64,000 nucleotides of DNA from RYN-230 sp963713815 (GCA_963713815.1 CAVQNH010000042.1:301195-365194); one strand, 5' to 3'. Counted from the first letter of the stretch, positions 42,253 through 51,097 are shown. Notes: a model not told the origin generated them from the letters alone. Numbers and translations are program-made.

Positions 42253-42763
42253 TGTTCCAGGACGGCGTTCCCGCTGCCACCAAGCAAGAGCCTCATCATC
42301 GCAAACCCCCAACACCGGCGCGGCCCCATCCCGCCGCGCTTCGCGCCCGGTCCGGGGCATAAGCGGATCCTCTGGGCGGCGGCGGAAATGGATCGCCGGC
42401 TTTCCGGCGGGCTGCGTAGGTGGCCTTCCTGATCATCTGAACCCGCTCGTGCTACCCATCGAAGCCATCGCGCCAGAACGCCACGGCCATGTTGATCTGT
42501 ACCTGCCACAGGCGGCACAGCGCAACCCCGCGATCGTGTTCGTCCATGGTCCGGTAAGCCCCGACCCTACGCCACCAGGCAAGTCCGTTCTTCCGGCTGT
42601 TCCCGGCGTCAGGAATGCCAGTCTGTCGCCGATCCGCAGCACCTCGGCATCGCAGCTGATGCATGTGGTGGCGCCGCGCGGGAAGGTGGTCTTCGATTCG
42701 ACAGTCCGTCGGCTTCCTCGCCAGTCACGGTCATGACGGCCAGCGTGACCTGCGAGGCCATGT
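42253..42763. other. Gap: no confident gene
   Basis: This 511-bp stretch has a minus-strand frame around 42480-42680 with TTCISCDAEVLRIGDR and GLRCAACGRYRST, two CxxC pairs that may be the remains of a zinc-ribbon protein. No start or intact frame. Confidence 0.35.
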
Positions 42764-43705
42764 TCACGAGACCTGGGCCCCACCCGCCGCGTGGGCTGTG
42801 CTGCCAGGGCTGGAATCAGGGTCAGGGAGTTTCTTCTCGAACCAGTGATGGGCGTAGGGGTTGGCGTCGTATGGCGGGATCTCGCGGTATCCGCTGGCCC
42901 GGTACATGCTGATCGCCTCGGCCAGCACCTCATGAGTGTCAAGCCGGACCACCCGCAGGTCCCGGGCCCTGGCCTGGGCCTCTAGTTCGCGCAGCAGGCG
43001 CCGGCCAAGCCCGAGGCGCCGGGCCTCGGCGTGGACCCAGACATGACGGATCTCGCCGATGCCGGACTCCATCGTCCGGACAACCCCGCATCCGACGGGG
43101 CGCCGCCGCTCGCGCGCGACCAGGAATGCACCGCTCGCGCCGCTAGCCTCGGCAGGCGGTACGAGCGCTGCGCGATCGAAGCCGCCGGGGAAACGCTGGT
43201 CGATTTCTTCTGCGTACGCGGCCAGGCACTGGCGGGACTGCGGCGAGCGGGGATCGGCGACGTCGATCCTGATCGCCGCCAGCCGCAGCCGCCGCTCAAC
43301 GATTCCCAGAGCGGTGATGAGCTCGTGGCGCTGCTGGTCCGAAAGCGGCGCCAGCAGCCCGCTGGCCACTGCGGTCGCCCGCTCGTTCAGGCCGGCCAGC
43401 TCCGCGCGGCCTGCAGGTGTCAGCTCAGCCACCCTGGCCCGGCTGTCACGGGGCCGGGAGCGGACCTGCACCAGTCCCTGACCCTGTAGCGAGCGGAGCA
43501 ACCGGCTCAGATACCCGGCGTCCAGGTCCAGCGTGCTGCGCAGGTCCCGGACAGGCGCTCCTCTGGCGCCGATCTCGAAGAGCAGCCTTGCCTCGCCCAG
43601 TGGCCGGGCCTGGCCCAGATACCGGTCCGTGATCACGCCAATGGCGCTGGTGTAGAAGCGGTTGAACCCCCGGAGCGCATCTGCCTGGGCGGTGAGCTGG
43701 CTCAT
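42764..43705 (-). CDS. MarR regulator fused to a GNAT acetyltransferase
   Basis: A 313-residue two-domain protein. The MarR winged helix spans about residues 1-145 (ADALRGFNRFYTSAIGVITD, LRSTLDLDAGYLSRLLRSLQ, PRDSRARVAELTPAGRAELA). The GNAT domain spans about 150-300 (IRIDVADPRSPQSRQCLAAY, VWVHAEARRLGLGRRLLREL with the CoA loop, LDTHEVLAEAISMYRASGYR). MarR-GNAT fusions are a known family. A 30-bp inverted repeat covers its own start codon, pointing to autoregulation. Confidence 0.9.
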   Translation of the reverse strand: MSQLTAQADALRGFNRFYTSAIGVITDRYLGQARPLGEARLLFEIGARGAPVRDLRSTLDLDAGYLSRLLRSLQGQGLVQVRSRPRDSRARVAELTPAGRAELAGLNERATAVASGLLAPLSDQQRHELITALGIVERRLRLAAIRIDVADPRSPQSRQCLAAYAEEIDQRFPGGFDRAALVPPAEASGASGAFLVARERRRPVGCGVVRTMESGIGEIRHVWVHAEARRLGLGRRLLRELEAQARARDLRVVRLDTHEVLAEAISMYRASGYREIPPYDANPYAHHWFEKKLPDPDSSPGSTAHAAGGAQVS

Positions 43706-43732
43706 ATTCGTTGACTTTAGTCAAAGAATATG
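43703..43732. promoter_or_regulatory. 30-bp inverted-repeat operator over the MarR-GNAT start
   Basis: catattcgttgact and agtcaaagaatatg are 14-bp arms with one mismatch around tt. The first three bases are the complement of the ATG start. The site would block its own transcription or initiation when bound. Confidence 0.75.
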
Positions 43733-44199
43733 GCGGTGTTCAAGGCCTGCCTGCTGCGGCGCTGCGTGACGAAGCCTTCGCCACCCTGCCCGGCGTGCAG
43801 CGGCTCACCTCCCACCATCGTGATGAAGCGCGTGGTCGATGACCGCCCACTCCCTCTCGAGCCAGCCGCGGGCCGCAGCGCGCAGCCCGCACAGGAAACG
43901 CTGAGTCCTGGGCCCGGCCCGCGGCCAGTGGCGGCACGTAACGGCCCGTTCGGTTCGGCGTGGACGGTCGGTCAGCGCATCACGGCGCAGGTCCAGCTCG
44001 TAGGCCTCACGGGTCAGACCGCTGTACCCGGCCAGGAACCGGCTGGCCAGCGCGGGCGACCGGATCTTGACCAGCGATCCGGGAGATCTGGCGCCGCTCG
44101 CAGAAGCGGCCGCGAACCGCGCCGTTATCGTCGCTTGGTGAGCATCTCGCCACACTATTTGCGGCAAGAGCGGATAGATGCTTTGAGTTGCTAGTTCGG
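43706..44199. other. Operator plus integrase N-terminal vestige
   Basis: This 494-bp stretch holds the MarR-GNAT operator and a broken tyrosine-recombinase N-terminus. No intact gene. Confidence 0.5.
43810..44090 (-). pseudogene. N-terminal fragment of a tyrosine recombinase
   Basis: On the minus strand LASRFLAGYSGLTREAYELD, LRR matches the SAM-like core-binding domain of XerC/integrase proteins (LxxYsxxTxxaYxxDLrxF). A later WLEREWAVIDHAL fits helix 4 of the same domain in a broken context. The catalytic domain is missing. Confidence 0.5.
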
Positions 44200-44982
44200 T
44201 TAGCCCTTGCCCAGGAACAGGATGATCGCTGCTTCCAACGCACGGGCGACACGCCGCTGAAAGGCGGCGGAGACCAGCAAGGCTGCGTCGGTGGTATTGC
44301 GCATGTTACCGCACTCAATCAAGACCTTGGGTAGGCGTGTGAGGTTGAGACCGGCGAGGTCGTTACGATAGCTGATTCCGTCGATGCCATAGTAGTTGCT
44401 AACCGGCATCTTCGTGTAACGCAGGAATTCCCTTCGTATGCTACGGCCGAAACTCTCCGAAGCAGCGATCACCTTGTCGTTTGGCCCGTCCGGAACAGGT
44501 TCGAGGATCGAGAAGCCGCGCCCTGTCGGCGGCCCTCCGTCGGCATGGATGTCGATGGCAACATTGGCGTGGCTGTGGTTGAGTATTTCTGCCCGGCGAG
44601 TGACGCAGGGCCCTACACCGCGATTGTTGTCCCGGGTCATTACCACACGTGCACCGTCGTGCAGCAGGTCAGTACGGAGAAACATCGCGATGCGGAAGTT
44701 AAACAGAGCCTCAGTGTATCCTCCGCTGGTTTGCGTGCCGGCCGTGTCGCAGGCTTCCCGTTCACGGCCGTTCCAGACCAGCTTATTGATGTAAGAAGGA
44801 TTATTATCGTTCAGGCCGTTATGGCCTGGATCGATACCAATAACTCTTCCTGCCAGCACTCCCGGCGCTACCGATGCAGCAACCCTAGCTGAATGGCCTA
44901 GCTGCATGGGACCGCATGCCACTGTAAGTACACTGGCTATGGTAACTGCGCTTACACCTATCGGGCGCCCACTATGCGCCAT
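44200..44982 (-). CDS. N-acetylmuramoyl-L-alanine amidase (Amidase_3), probable lipoprotein
   Basis: A 260-residue zinc amidase cleaving the peptide from glycan in peptidoglycan. From ATG 44982 it has a hydrophobic start with lipobox-like SVLTVAC, then the catalytic domain: VIGIDPGHNGLNDNNPSYIN (zinc His), SGGYTEALFNFRIAMFL (zinc Glu), VAIDIHADGGPPTGRGFSI (zinc His) and LPKVLIECGNMRNTTDAALL (catalytic Glu). This resembles the mycobacterial Rv3717 group. Lower GC than neighbours suggests recent acquisition. Confidence 0.88.
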   Translation of the reverse strand: MAHSGRPIGVSAVTIASVLTVACGPMQLGHSARVAASVAPGVLAGRVIGIDPGHNGLNDNNPSYINKLVWNGREREACDTAGTQTSGGYTEALFNFRIAMFLRTDLLHDGARVVMTRDNNRGVGPCVTRRAEILNHSHANVAIDIHADGGPPTGRGFSILEPVPDGPNDKVIAASESFGRSIRREFLRYTKMPVSNYYGIDGISYRNDLAGLNLTRLPKVLIECGNMRNTTDAALLVSAAFQRRVARALEAAIILFLGKG

Positions 44983-45944
44983 CAGTCTGCAATTCTTTCT
45001 TGCGTGCCTCCGGGCACAGTTATCCGTTGCAGCTTCTCGATCATGGGTCGCCGACCCCTGACCGCAGTGAACGCTAGTTTGGGTACGCCGACTCATCCCT
45101 GACCTGACACCCAGGGGACAGCCAAAGCTGATCATACGGTCAATATAGAACACACATTCGACATCCGCAAGACCGGCGGCCTGCTGATCACCCAGTCCAG
45201 ACAGCCAAAGCGAGTATCTGTTCGATACTGGTGCAGCCCTACTAGGCCGCGCATCATCGCTGCCGTGGGAGAGGCTGGCATCGCGTCATCCACATGGACC
45301 AAGCCCATGAGATTCGCTAGACCTCCGGTGCCTGGCGCTGGAGCCCGCAGTTCGGGGATTCCGACTGTCGCGGTTGCTGGGGTTGGCTGGCTCGACACCG
45401 GCAGCACGCAGCCGCTAGCCCTTGATGCCTGCCGACCTCGCGATGATGGGCATAACGAGATAGCGGCGCAACCTGCTGCACCTGCTTACCGGGAACCAGG
45501 TCTGGCGCGAGCTCGTGCGTATCACCGATCGTCCCCGACGTGAACCCCGGGGCTCATCTTCAAAGGCCCAGCCCGGCAGGAAAACCGGACGGCTGAGGCC
45601 CGGCCTCGTAGCACGCCCGTTCCGGGCAACCCAGATCACAGCCACGGTCAGCCGCCGAAGCTCACCCACCCGGCCGACCTGTACCAACTCGGGCTCGCGG
45701 CCAGAAAGACCACTAAGACCCGCCGCGACCGTCTGAACCGAGAGTGAGCCCCTGGGCCACCCACTGAAAATGTTAACCACTCCTGAGTGCAAGCCACCAA
45801 GTCCCAAGATCACAAAAGGCTGCGCTGGACCCGAGACATGAACGTATGGCCAATCTCGCAGCAGTACCCGGTCTTGCTTTGCCAGCCATGGGCAGCGATG
45901 ATGGTGCCGTTCAGCCATGAGTTCCAGGTTGAGGGGGGCGTCTC
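44983..45944. other. Long low-GC gap with decayed fragments
   Basis: This 962-bp stretch has no intact gene. Around 45600-45750 (plus) HPADLYQLGLAARKTTKTRR, DRLNRE-stop looks like the tail of an unidentified protein. The start region of the next gene (GAGGGGGG) is at the right edge. Confidence 0.4.
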
Positions 45945-46784
45945 GTGGCGGCACAGGATTCTGACAGTGGCCTGAACGCACCTGAACCCACCTCTAACGG
46001 CGGGCCAGAGCCGCAGGCCGTCAAGGCGGAAGAAATCTCCCATCGATGGCGAGCAAAGTTTAAAAAGACCATCACCTCGAATTGGTTTGTCGGAATCGTC
46101 TCTGGTCTGATTTCAGGCGCGTTAGTTACGTTCTCGATCACGGCAACTGGTCATTCCGCCGGCGTCCGAATGCTCCAGATGGCCCATTGGGCGAACGCGC
46201 CAAGCTGTACCAACCCCGGATGGCTCCTGCAAGTTCCAGACGATCAAATCCTGGCTAATTCCTGGTACGCAGCGCTAGACACCCTTCCGCATTACGAAAC
46301 CCTGCATACGCCGGATCTGACGGTCAACGGTAATGTGCGGACTGCATGGTTGCAGTGGTGGCCAACCGAAGGCCTTAGTAGATCTGCTTCCAGTGGCAAC
46401 TACATCACCTGGGCATTTGCACAACCGTATGACGTGCGCCTTGCCTGCGTTCTGAATGGCTGGGAGGAAGACAGCAGGACTTTCAGCAGCGCAGAGCCGG
46501 TCAAGTACGTGACTATGGGCGACACGGCTCCAGGGTGCAAGGGGACTTGGGCGAAACTGAAAATCCATTCCTATACGTACGCGTGGAATCCGGTACAGCT
46601 ATCACGCAGCCACTCGACGCGTTTCCTCTGCCTGCAAATCAGGTATCCGTACCTCGTAAATAAAAAACAGCTCGACTGCGCACCGGGGCCAAATGGGCAC
46701 ACGCGACCCTGCAGAGTGTTGACGGGCCTATCGGAAATACGTTTCTACTATAGCCCTGCTCCTCTAAGTTGGATGCCATACTAA
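45945..46784 (+). CDS. Membrane-anchored extracellular protein, glycan-binding-like
   Basis: A 279-residue protein from GTG 45945 with GAGGGGGG upstream. A cytosolic head (about 1-45) is followed by one membrane helix (FVGIVSGLISGALVTFSITA) and an outside domain: LTVNGNVRTAWLQWWPTEGL, NYITWAFAQPYDVRLACVLN, GWEEDSRTFSSAEPVKYVTM. Strand order and the TAW...ITWxF...VLNGWxxD pattern recall NADase-type glycan-binding / discoidin-like domains. Several cysteines suggest disulfides. Codon usage is visibly less GC-biased, suggesting foreign origin. Function unknown. Confidence 0.65.
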   Translation: MAAQDSDSGLNAPEPTSNGGPEPQAVKAEEISHRWRAKFKKTITSNWFVGIVSGLISGALVTFSITATGHSAGVRMLQMAHWANAPSCTNPGWLLQVPDDQILANSWYAALDTLPHYETLHTPDLTVNGNVRTAWLQWWPTEGLSRSASSGNYITWAFAQPYDVRLACVLNGWEEDSRTFSSAEPVKYVTMGDTAPGCKGTWAKLKIHSYTYAWNPVQLSRSHSTRFLCLQIRYPYLVNKKQLDCAPGPNGHTRPCRVLTGLSEIRFYYSPAPLSWMPY

Positions 46785-46894
46785 TCACCAACCTACGAGG
46801 TCAAGTGGAATGACTGGCCACGTTCCGCTAAGCGCCAGAGCATGCCCGCTCATCGGCAGATCAGGACGACTTCAGTGGGCTGGTCCGCCGTCAT

Positions 46895-47330
46895 TTATGG
46901 ATCTTGAGCGTCGGCGACGCACATGGCCCAGACGACCTTGCCGTCCTGGTGGTCTGGAGCGAAGCAGCCCCAATGGCTGCTGAGGGTCTCGACGAGGAGA
47001 AGTCCGCGTCCGCTCTCGGCGGCTAATCCGGCTGTCTCCGGTGCAGGGGCGCGGTCATCGAGGTCCCACACCTGGATCAGGACACGGTGGCGGTTCGACG
47101 TGAGCCAGAGCCTGACCCTGGGGACGCCGACTGCCTGGCCGAGAATTTGCTGGTGGCGGGCGTGTTCTGCTGAGGCCGGACTGCGTTAGTGACGATCTCG
47201 GAGACCAGCAGTTCGACGGTGTCGGCTAGGGGCCATCCGCCACTCATGAAGGATGTTCTAGGCGTGTAGCCGCGCGCATGGCACGGTAGTGGGCAGCGCT
47301 GCGAGTTCGAGGTAGCTGCGCAGCGGCCAG
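46895..47330 (-). pseudogene. HATPase (anti-sigma/RsbW-like) protein, multiply frameshifted
   Basis: On the minus strand WPLADTVELLVSEIVTNAV is the N-box of the ATPase fold, then in another frame LGQAVGVPRVRLWLTSNRHR, VLIQVWDLDDRAPAP (G1-like D-x-G region) and AAESGRGLLLVETLSSHWGC. At least two frame changes and a stop interrupt it. Its end duplicates the fragment at 37934-38066. Confidence 0.8.
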
Positions 47331-47536
47331 TGCTCTGGGCTGGCCGTTCCTCCTTCAACTGGAGCGCGCCTGGGGCGCCAGGTCGTGCCACGCGGAGGCG
47401 AGAAGCAGCGCAGGCGAGCCCGGCCGCGTCACGGGCGGGTACCCAGGCTCGGTTCCCTGACCAGGGGAGTGGATCTGCTGGCCCGGCTGCGCCGGGCGTC
47501 GGCTGGCACTGTCGCCACCAGCGGCTCGCCCGGTCT

Positions 47537-48538
47537 TCAGCGGTCCAGCAGAGCCACGCCGCCGTAGCGGGCTCGCTGGATGGCCCGGTGCGCCACGGCC
47601 AGGGCGGCGGTCATGACGATGATCGCCGCCAGGTCGATCGCCCCCGCGTGGAACAGGTGCCCCGGCCCGGGACCGCCGCTGACCACCCAGGTGCAGGCAC
47701 CGAGGAGAAACGCGAGCATGCCGAAGGCGGCGGCGCGGGCGAGAAACGCCTCGTAACGCAGGGCCCGGGAGGAGAGCCCGGCCCGCCGGATGGTTGTGGT
47801 CGCCCCGGTCAGCAGGAAAGCGATGGCGACGGGGCTGACGGCCATCCACGCCAGCTCGGCGGCCGGAAACAAGGCCAGGCTGCCTGGATGGGCCCAGTAG
47901 GACGAGACCCAGAGCGTCGACGCCCAGGTGAATGCGGCCACCCCGCCGGGTACCAATCCCTGATGCGCCCAGGGGTGGCCACCGGTGCCGGGCCATCCGT
48001 TCCCGAAATGACGGCCGCCGATCACCAGGACGGCGGTACCGGCCACGAAGAAGAGCGCCGGCCGGATCAGCCCGTCCGGTTGCCGGCGGACGAAACGCAG
48101 GAGGACGGCGCACGCGATGGGGATCGCGGCGAGCACCCCCAGGCTGCACAGGAGCGCCGCGGCGCCGGACATGAGGATCATCGCCACGGAGATGGCCGTG
48201 CTATCCGGCTTTGACCACTGCCAGCCGATGGTCAGCTGCGCCCACAGGGCTACGCCCAGGGAGAGGAACACCCCGAGCAGGTACCCGAGCGACGCCAGGC
48301 TGGCCCGGACCTGGTCAGCGGGGTCGATGGCGTGGCCGGTGAGCCCCGTCGGGATGAGCCGCGCCAGCACGCCGCTGATGGCCACGTCGGCGTGGCGGCG
48401 CCACGAATCAGGCCGCTCGCTGATGTCAGCGATGAGCAGTTCGGCGAACTCATCGCCATACCGGGACCGCCAGTCCCGGGGGTACCAGCGCAGCAGGCGG
48501 GCGGCGCGCCGGGCCGCGGCCTGCGACTCGACGCTCAC
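47537..48538 (-). CDS. Multi-spanning membrane protein partnered with PadR
   Basis: A 333-residue protein. The soluble N-terminus has ARLLRWYPRDWRSRYGDEFA, the same motif as the membrane protein at 16560 (RRLLAWYPRAFRRDHADEIL). About eight membrane helices follow (LASLGYLLGVFLSLGVALWA, MILMSGAAALLCSLGVLAAI, FLARAAAFGMLAFLLGACTW). No transporter motif. It overlaps the PadR gene by 4 bp (ATGA). Function unknown; regulated by the neighbouring PadR by inference. Confidence 0.75.
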   Translation of the reverse strand: MSVESQAAARRAARLLRWYPRDWRSRYGDEFAELLIADISERPDSWRRHADVAISGVLARLIPTGLTGHAIDPADQVRASLASLGYLLGVFLSLGVALWAQLTIGWQWSKPDSTAISVAMILMSGAAALLCSLGVLAAIPIACAVLLRFVRRQPDGLIRPALFFVAGTAVLVIGGRHFGNGWPGTGGHPWAHQGLVPGGVAAFTWASTLWVSSYWAHPGSLALFPAAELAWMAVSPVAIAFLLTGATTTIRRAGLSSRALRYEAFLARAAAFGMLAFLLGACTWVVSGGPGPGHLFHAGAIDLAAIIVMTAALAVAHRAIQRARYGGVALLDR

Positions 48539-48900
48539 GCGGTCCCCCAGCCCGCCGCCAGCCGGCGCAGCCCGAGTTCGGCCACCCGGCGCTGGGCGTC
48601 CAGATGAGCCCGGAGGGTAGCGGCTCCCAGGGAGGTCAGCCGGTAGGGACGGCGCCGGTCGTGACTCTCCATCGCCTCGATGAGCCCCTGCCCTTCGAGC
48701 CGGCCGAGCGCCTCGTACAGCGTGCCCGGCGCGAGCCGGACATCCGCGAAGGCCTCGATGTCCTTGGTCAGGGCGTACCCGTGTTTCGCCCCATCCGCCA
48801 GGCTCGACATGATCAGGGTCGCCGGCCCGGCGTAGCGGCCGAAGCTGGCGAGCGGCTCGGCGGGGCTTTTCTCATCCCCTGGCTGCGTCTTCTTCGCCAT
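48535..48900 (-). CDS. PadR-family transcriptional regulator
   Basis: A 121-residue PadR regulator: PATLIMSSLADGAKHGYALT, KDIEAFADVRLAPGTLYEAL, GRLEGQGLIEAMESHDRRRP and YRLTSLGAATLRAHLDAQRR. ATG 48900 is preferred; an AT-rich tatatcgcctaacgatcc element lies just upstream as a probable promoter/operator. The start of the downstream membrane gene overlaps its stop. Confidence 0.88.
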   Translation of the reverse strand: MAKKTQPGDEKSPAEPLASFGRYAGPATLIMSSLADGAKHGYALTKDIEAFADVRLAPGTLYEALGRLEGQGLIEAMESHDRRRPYRLTSLGAATLRAHLDAQRRVAELGLRRLAAGWGTA

Positions 48901-48919
48901 GAAGGCCACCCTATATCGC

Positions 48920-50062
48920 CTAACGATCCATCGGCGGCCGGAGATGCAGCCGGGGCTGCGGCGGCCGGGTGACTGCCACCGGCGCGGTTGCCCGCGACGG
49001 GACCAGGCCGGGAACGTGCCTGGCCATGAACGCTCGCGGGAATGGATCACGCATCCGCCAGAATCCGGCGTCGATCACGAAGTGCGCCGTCACCACCCCC
49101 AGGTAAGCACCGAAGACGAGGCGGATCACTGGCGGGAACCCGTGCAGATGCGACGCGCCGCTGAGCAGCGCTCCTCCCACCAGGGCGACGTTGGCGAACA
49201 CGGCCAGCCGGAGCCAGCGGGACGTCCCCCGGCGGTTCCCCGCCGCCACCAGTCCCACCAGGAGCAGGTACTGGAACCCGTGGGCAATGGTCATGCCGCC
49301 CACCGCCGCGTAGGGCGACCGGAAGGCAAAGATGGGCAGTGAGAACAGCAGCGCCATCAGGTACATGGCACAGAACCCGGCCGGGCGGTCGGCAGCCGGC
49401 CGGCGGACCAGGGCCACCACCCCGAATCCTGCTGCGGAGGCGAACAACAGCCCCGCCACGGTGAACATCTCCCCGGCTCCTGGGTGGACCCGGAGCTGGA
49501 GAAGACCGGGATGGGCGAGCAGCCCGAGGATGCCTGCCCCGCCCGCTCCCATCAGGGCCCGGCGTTCGGCCCGGCCCAGGGGCCGGACCCGATGGACGGA
49601 GGCGGCGAGGGCCGCCATGCCCAGGTTCTGCTTCTGGAAGTGAAAGAACTGCCAGCCGAAGTAGGCCAGCAGAAGCCAGGCCATGGCCGCCGGGGACAGC
49701 ACCGCCGCGGTGACCGCCCCGGCCACGACGAGCCCGGCCGGGATCCAGGCGTACCGCACCGGTCGCGCGGCCACGTGCGCGCGGACGTCGGGAAGGGTGT
49801 ACAGCCAGCCGGTTGCGGCGACGTGAACCGAGGAGCCGAGGAAGAGCAGCCAGGCCAGAGCGCGGATCGGGGGAGCCGACGCGGGGGGCGCGAGAACGAC
49901 GGCCCCGCCGAACGCGCCCGCACTGAGGGCCACCGTGCCCCAGAGCCAGGCGCGTGACTGACCAGCCGGTGATCGCGCGGCCCCTGATTGGGCGGCCCGT
50001 GACTCGGCGACCAGTGCTCGGGCGACCGGTGCTTGACCGGCCACGGACTCAGCCGCCACCAC
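48920..50062 (-). CDS. Multi-spanning membrane protein with conserved-looking histidines
   Basis: About 380 residues (GTG 50062 or 50059). Ten or so hydrophobic helices carry histidine motifs near membrane faces: YFGWQFFHFQKQNLGMAALA, GGMTIAHGFQYLLLVGLVAA, GASHLHGFPPVIRLVF and VVTAHFVIDAGFWRMRDPFP. The His pattern recalls membrane metal-dependent oxygenase-like families such as Brp/Blh, but the match is loose. The start overlaps the stop of a small upstream membrane gene, so the two are translationally coupled. Function unknown. Confidence 0.65.
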   Translation of the reverse strand: MVAAESVAGQAPVARALVAESRAAQSGAARSPAGQSRAWLWGTVALSAGAFGGAVVLAPPASAPPIRALAWLLFLGSSVHVAATGWLYTLPDVRAHVAARPVRYAWIPAGLVVAGAVTAAVLSPAAMAWLLLAYFGWQFFHFQKQNLGMAALAASVHRVRPLGRAERRALMGAGGAGILGLLAHPGLLQLRVHPGAGEMFTVAGLLFASAAGFGVVALVRRPAADRPAGFCAMYLMALLFSLPIFAFRSPYAAVGGMTIAHGFQYLLLVGLVAAGNRRGTSRWLRLAVFANVALVGGALLSGASHLHGFPPVIRLVFGAYLGVVTAHFVIDAGFWRMRDPFPRAFMARHVPGLVPSRATAPVAVTRPPQPRLHLRPPMDR

Positions 50063-50231
50063 AGCCTCCCGCCGCCCCGGCTGAGGAAGACACGACGAGC
50101 GTGAAGAACAGGAGCACGGCCACGACGATGGCCAGCAGGGCCAGGCCGATGGCCAGCTGGCCCCCCGGGCCCCGCCCGGGCGGCTCGGGGGGCAGCCGCA
50201 TGACATCAGGAACGTCCGGCGTCTGGATCAT
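50049..50231 (-). CDS. Small single-helix membrane protein
   Basis: A 60-residue protein: a Pro-rich N-terminus (MIQTPDVPDVMRLPPEPPGR), one helix (LAIGLALLAIVVAVLLFFTL) and a Gly-rich end. Its stop overlaps the probable GTG start of the His-containing membrane protein. An AT-rich promoter-like stretch (cgatataccgtcaacc) lies upstream. Confidence 0.5.
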   Translation of the reverse strand: MIQTPDVPDVMRLPPEPPGRGPGGQLAIGLALLAIVVAVLLFFTLVVSSSAGAAGGCGGG

Positions 50232-50392
50232 GCCGAGGACACTACTTCGTCTACCGATATACCGTCAACCTGTACAACGGGAGACGGAGTAGTTCAGCCG
50301 GTCCAGTACCGGCGTTCCGGGGGCTCCGGGGGGTTTGGTCTCGATCAAGGACTCGAGCTGGCGCTGTCATCATCCACGCGCGCGAACGGGAG

Positions 50393-51097
50393 TCAGACCA
50401 GCAGTTGCGCGCCCTCGGCATGCAGCACGGTCCCGGTGATGAGGCTGTCGCTGATCAGGAAGCTGACGGCGTTGGCGATATCTTCCGGCTGCCCGATCCT
50501 CCGCCCGGGTAGCCGGGCGGCCATGTCGGCCAGCCTGGCCTGCTTCACCTCCGGTGCCGCCAGCTGGTCCCAGACCGGCGTGTCCACCCAGCCGGGCGAT
50601 ACCGCGTTGACGCGGAGCGGGCCAAGTTCGAGGGCCAGCGCCCGGACCATGGATTCCAGCGCGCCGTTGACCGTGGCGGCCAGCATCCCTCCTGGGGCGG
50701 GCCGGTAGGCCGCGATGCCGGAGGTGAACGTGATGCTTCCGGGCGCTGTCATGCGCGGCGCGGCCAGTTGCGCCGCGAACAGCGGTCCCAGGATCTTGGA
50801 CCGCAGGGCCCGCATCACGCTGTCCTCGGTCAGCGTGAGGGCGGGGCCGTAGGGAAGGTCCGCCGCGGTCACGACCAGGTGGGTGAGGTTCCCGGCGCGG
50901 TCGAACAATCGGGTGAGCTGTGCCCGGTCGCCAATGTCGGCCGGGACGGCGGTGAGCCGGTCTGGGCAGCCGAGTTCCTGGCCCGCGGCGTCAAGCCGCG
51001 CCCGGGATCTCCCGGCGATCACTACCTGGGCCCCGTCGGCCAGGCAGCGGCGGGCAATGGCCAGCCCGAGTCCGGAGCTGCCGCCGATAACCAGCAC
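50393..51097 (-). CDS. Short-chain dehydrogenase/reductase
   Basis: A 234-residue classical SDR using NAD(P)H. The cofactor motif is VIGGSSGLGLAIARR, followed by LVVTAADLPYGPAL (NAG-type strand altered to TAAD), SITFTSGIAAYRPAPGG, and LGPLRVNAVSPGWVDTPVW. The catalytic Tyr of YxxxK is not obvious: the position reads AAYRPAPGGMLAATVNGALE, so activity should be questioned. It follows the MarR gene in the same frame, 5 codons after its stop; GTG 51097 is the only in-frame start and truncates the expected N-terminus slightly. Confidence 0.8.
   Translation of the reverse strand: MLVIGGSSGLGLAIARRCLADGAQVVIAGRSRARLDAAGQELGCPDRLTAVPADIGDRAQLTRLFDRAGNLTHLVVTAADLPYGPALTLTEDSVMRALRSKILGPLFAAQLAAPRMTAPGSITFTSGIAAYRPAPGGMLAATVNGALESMVRALALELGPLRVNAVSPGWVDTPVWDQLAAPEVKQARLADMAARLPGRRIGQPEDIANAVSFLISDSLITGTVLHAEGAQLLV

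Noticed and set aside
42433..42732. Minus-strand zinc-ribbon gene with two CxxC pairs
   Set aside because: There is no start or intact frame and the flanking translation is not protein-like; kept only as a note on the gap.
45265..45780. Transposase relic in the low-GC gap
   Set aside because: No DDE/DEDD motif, terminal inverted repeats or target duplications could be found; fragments remain unidentified.
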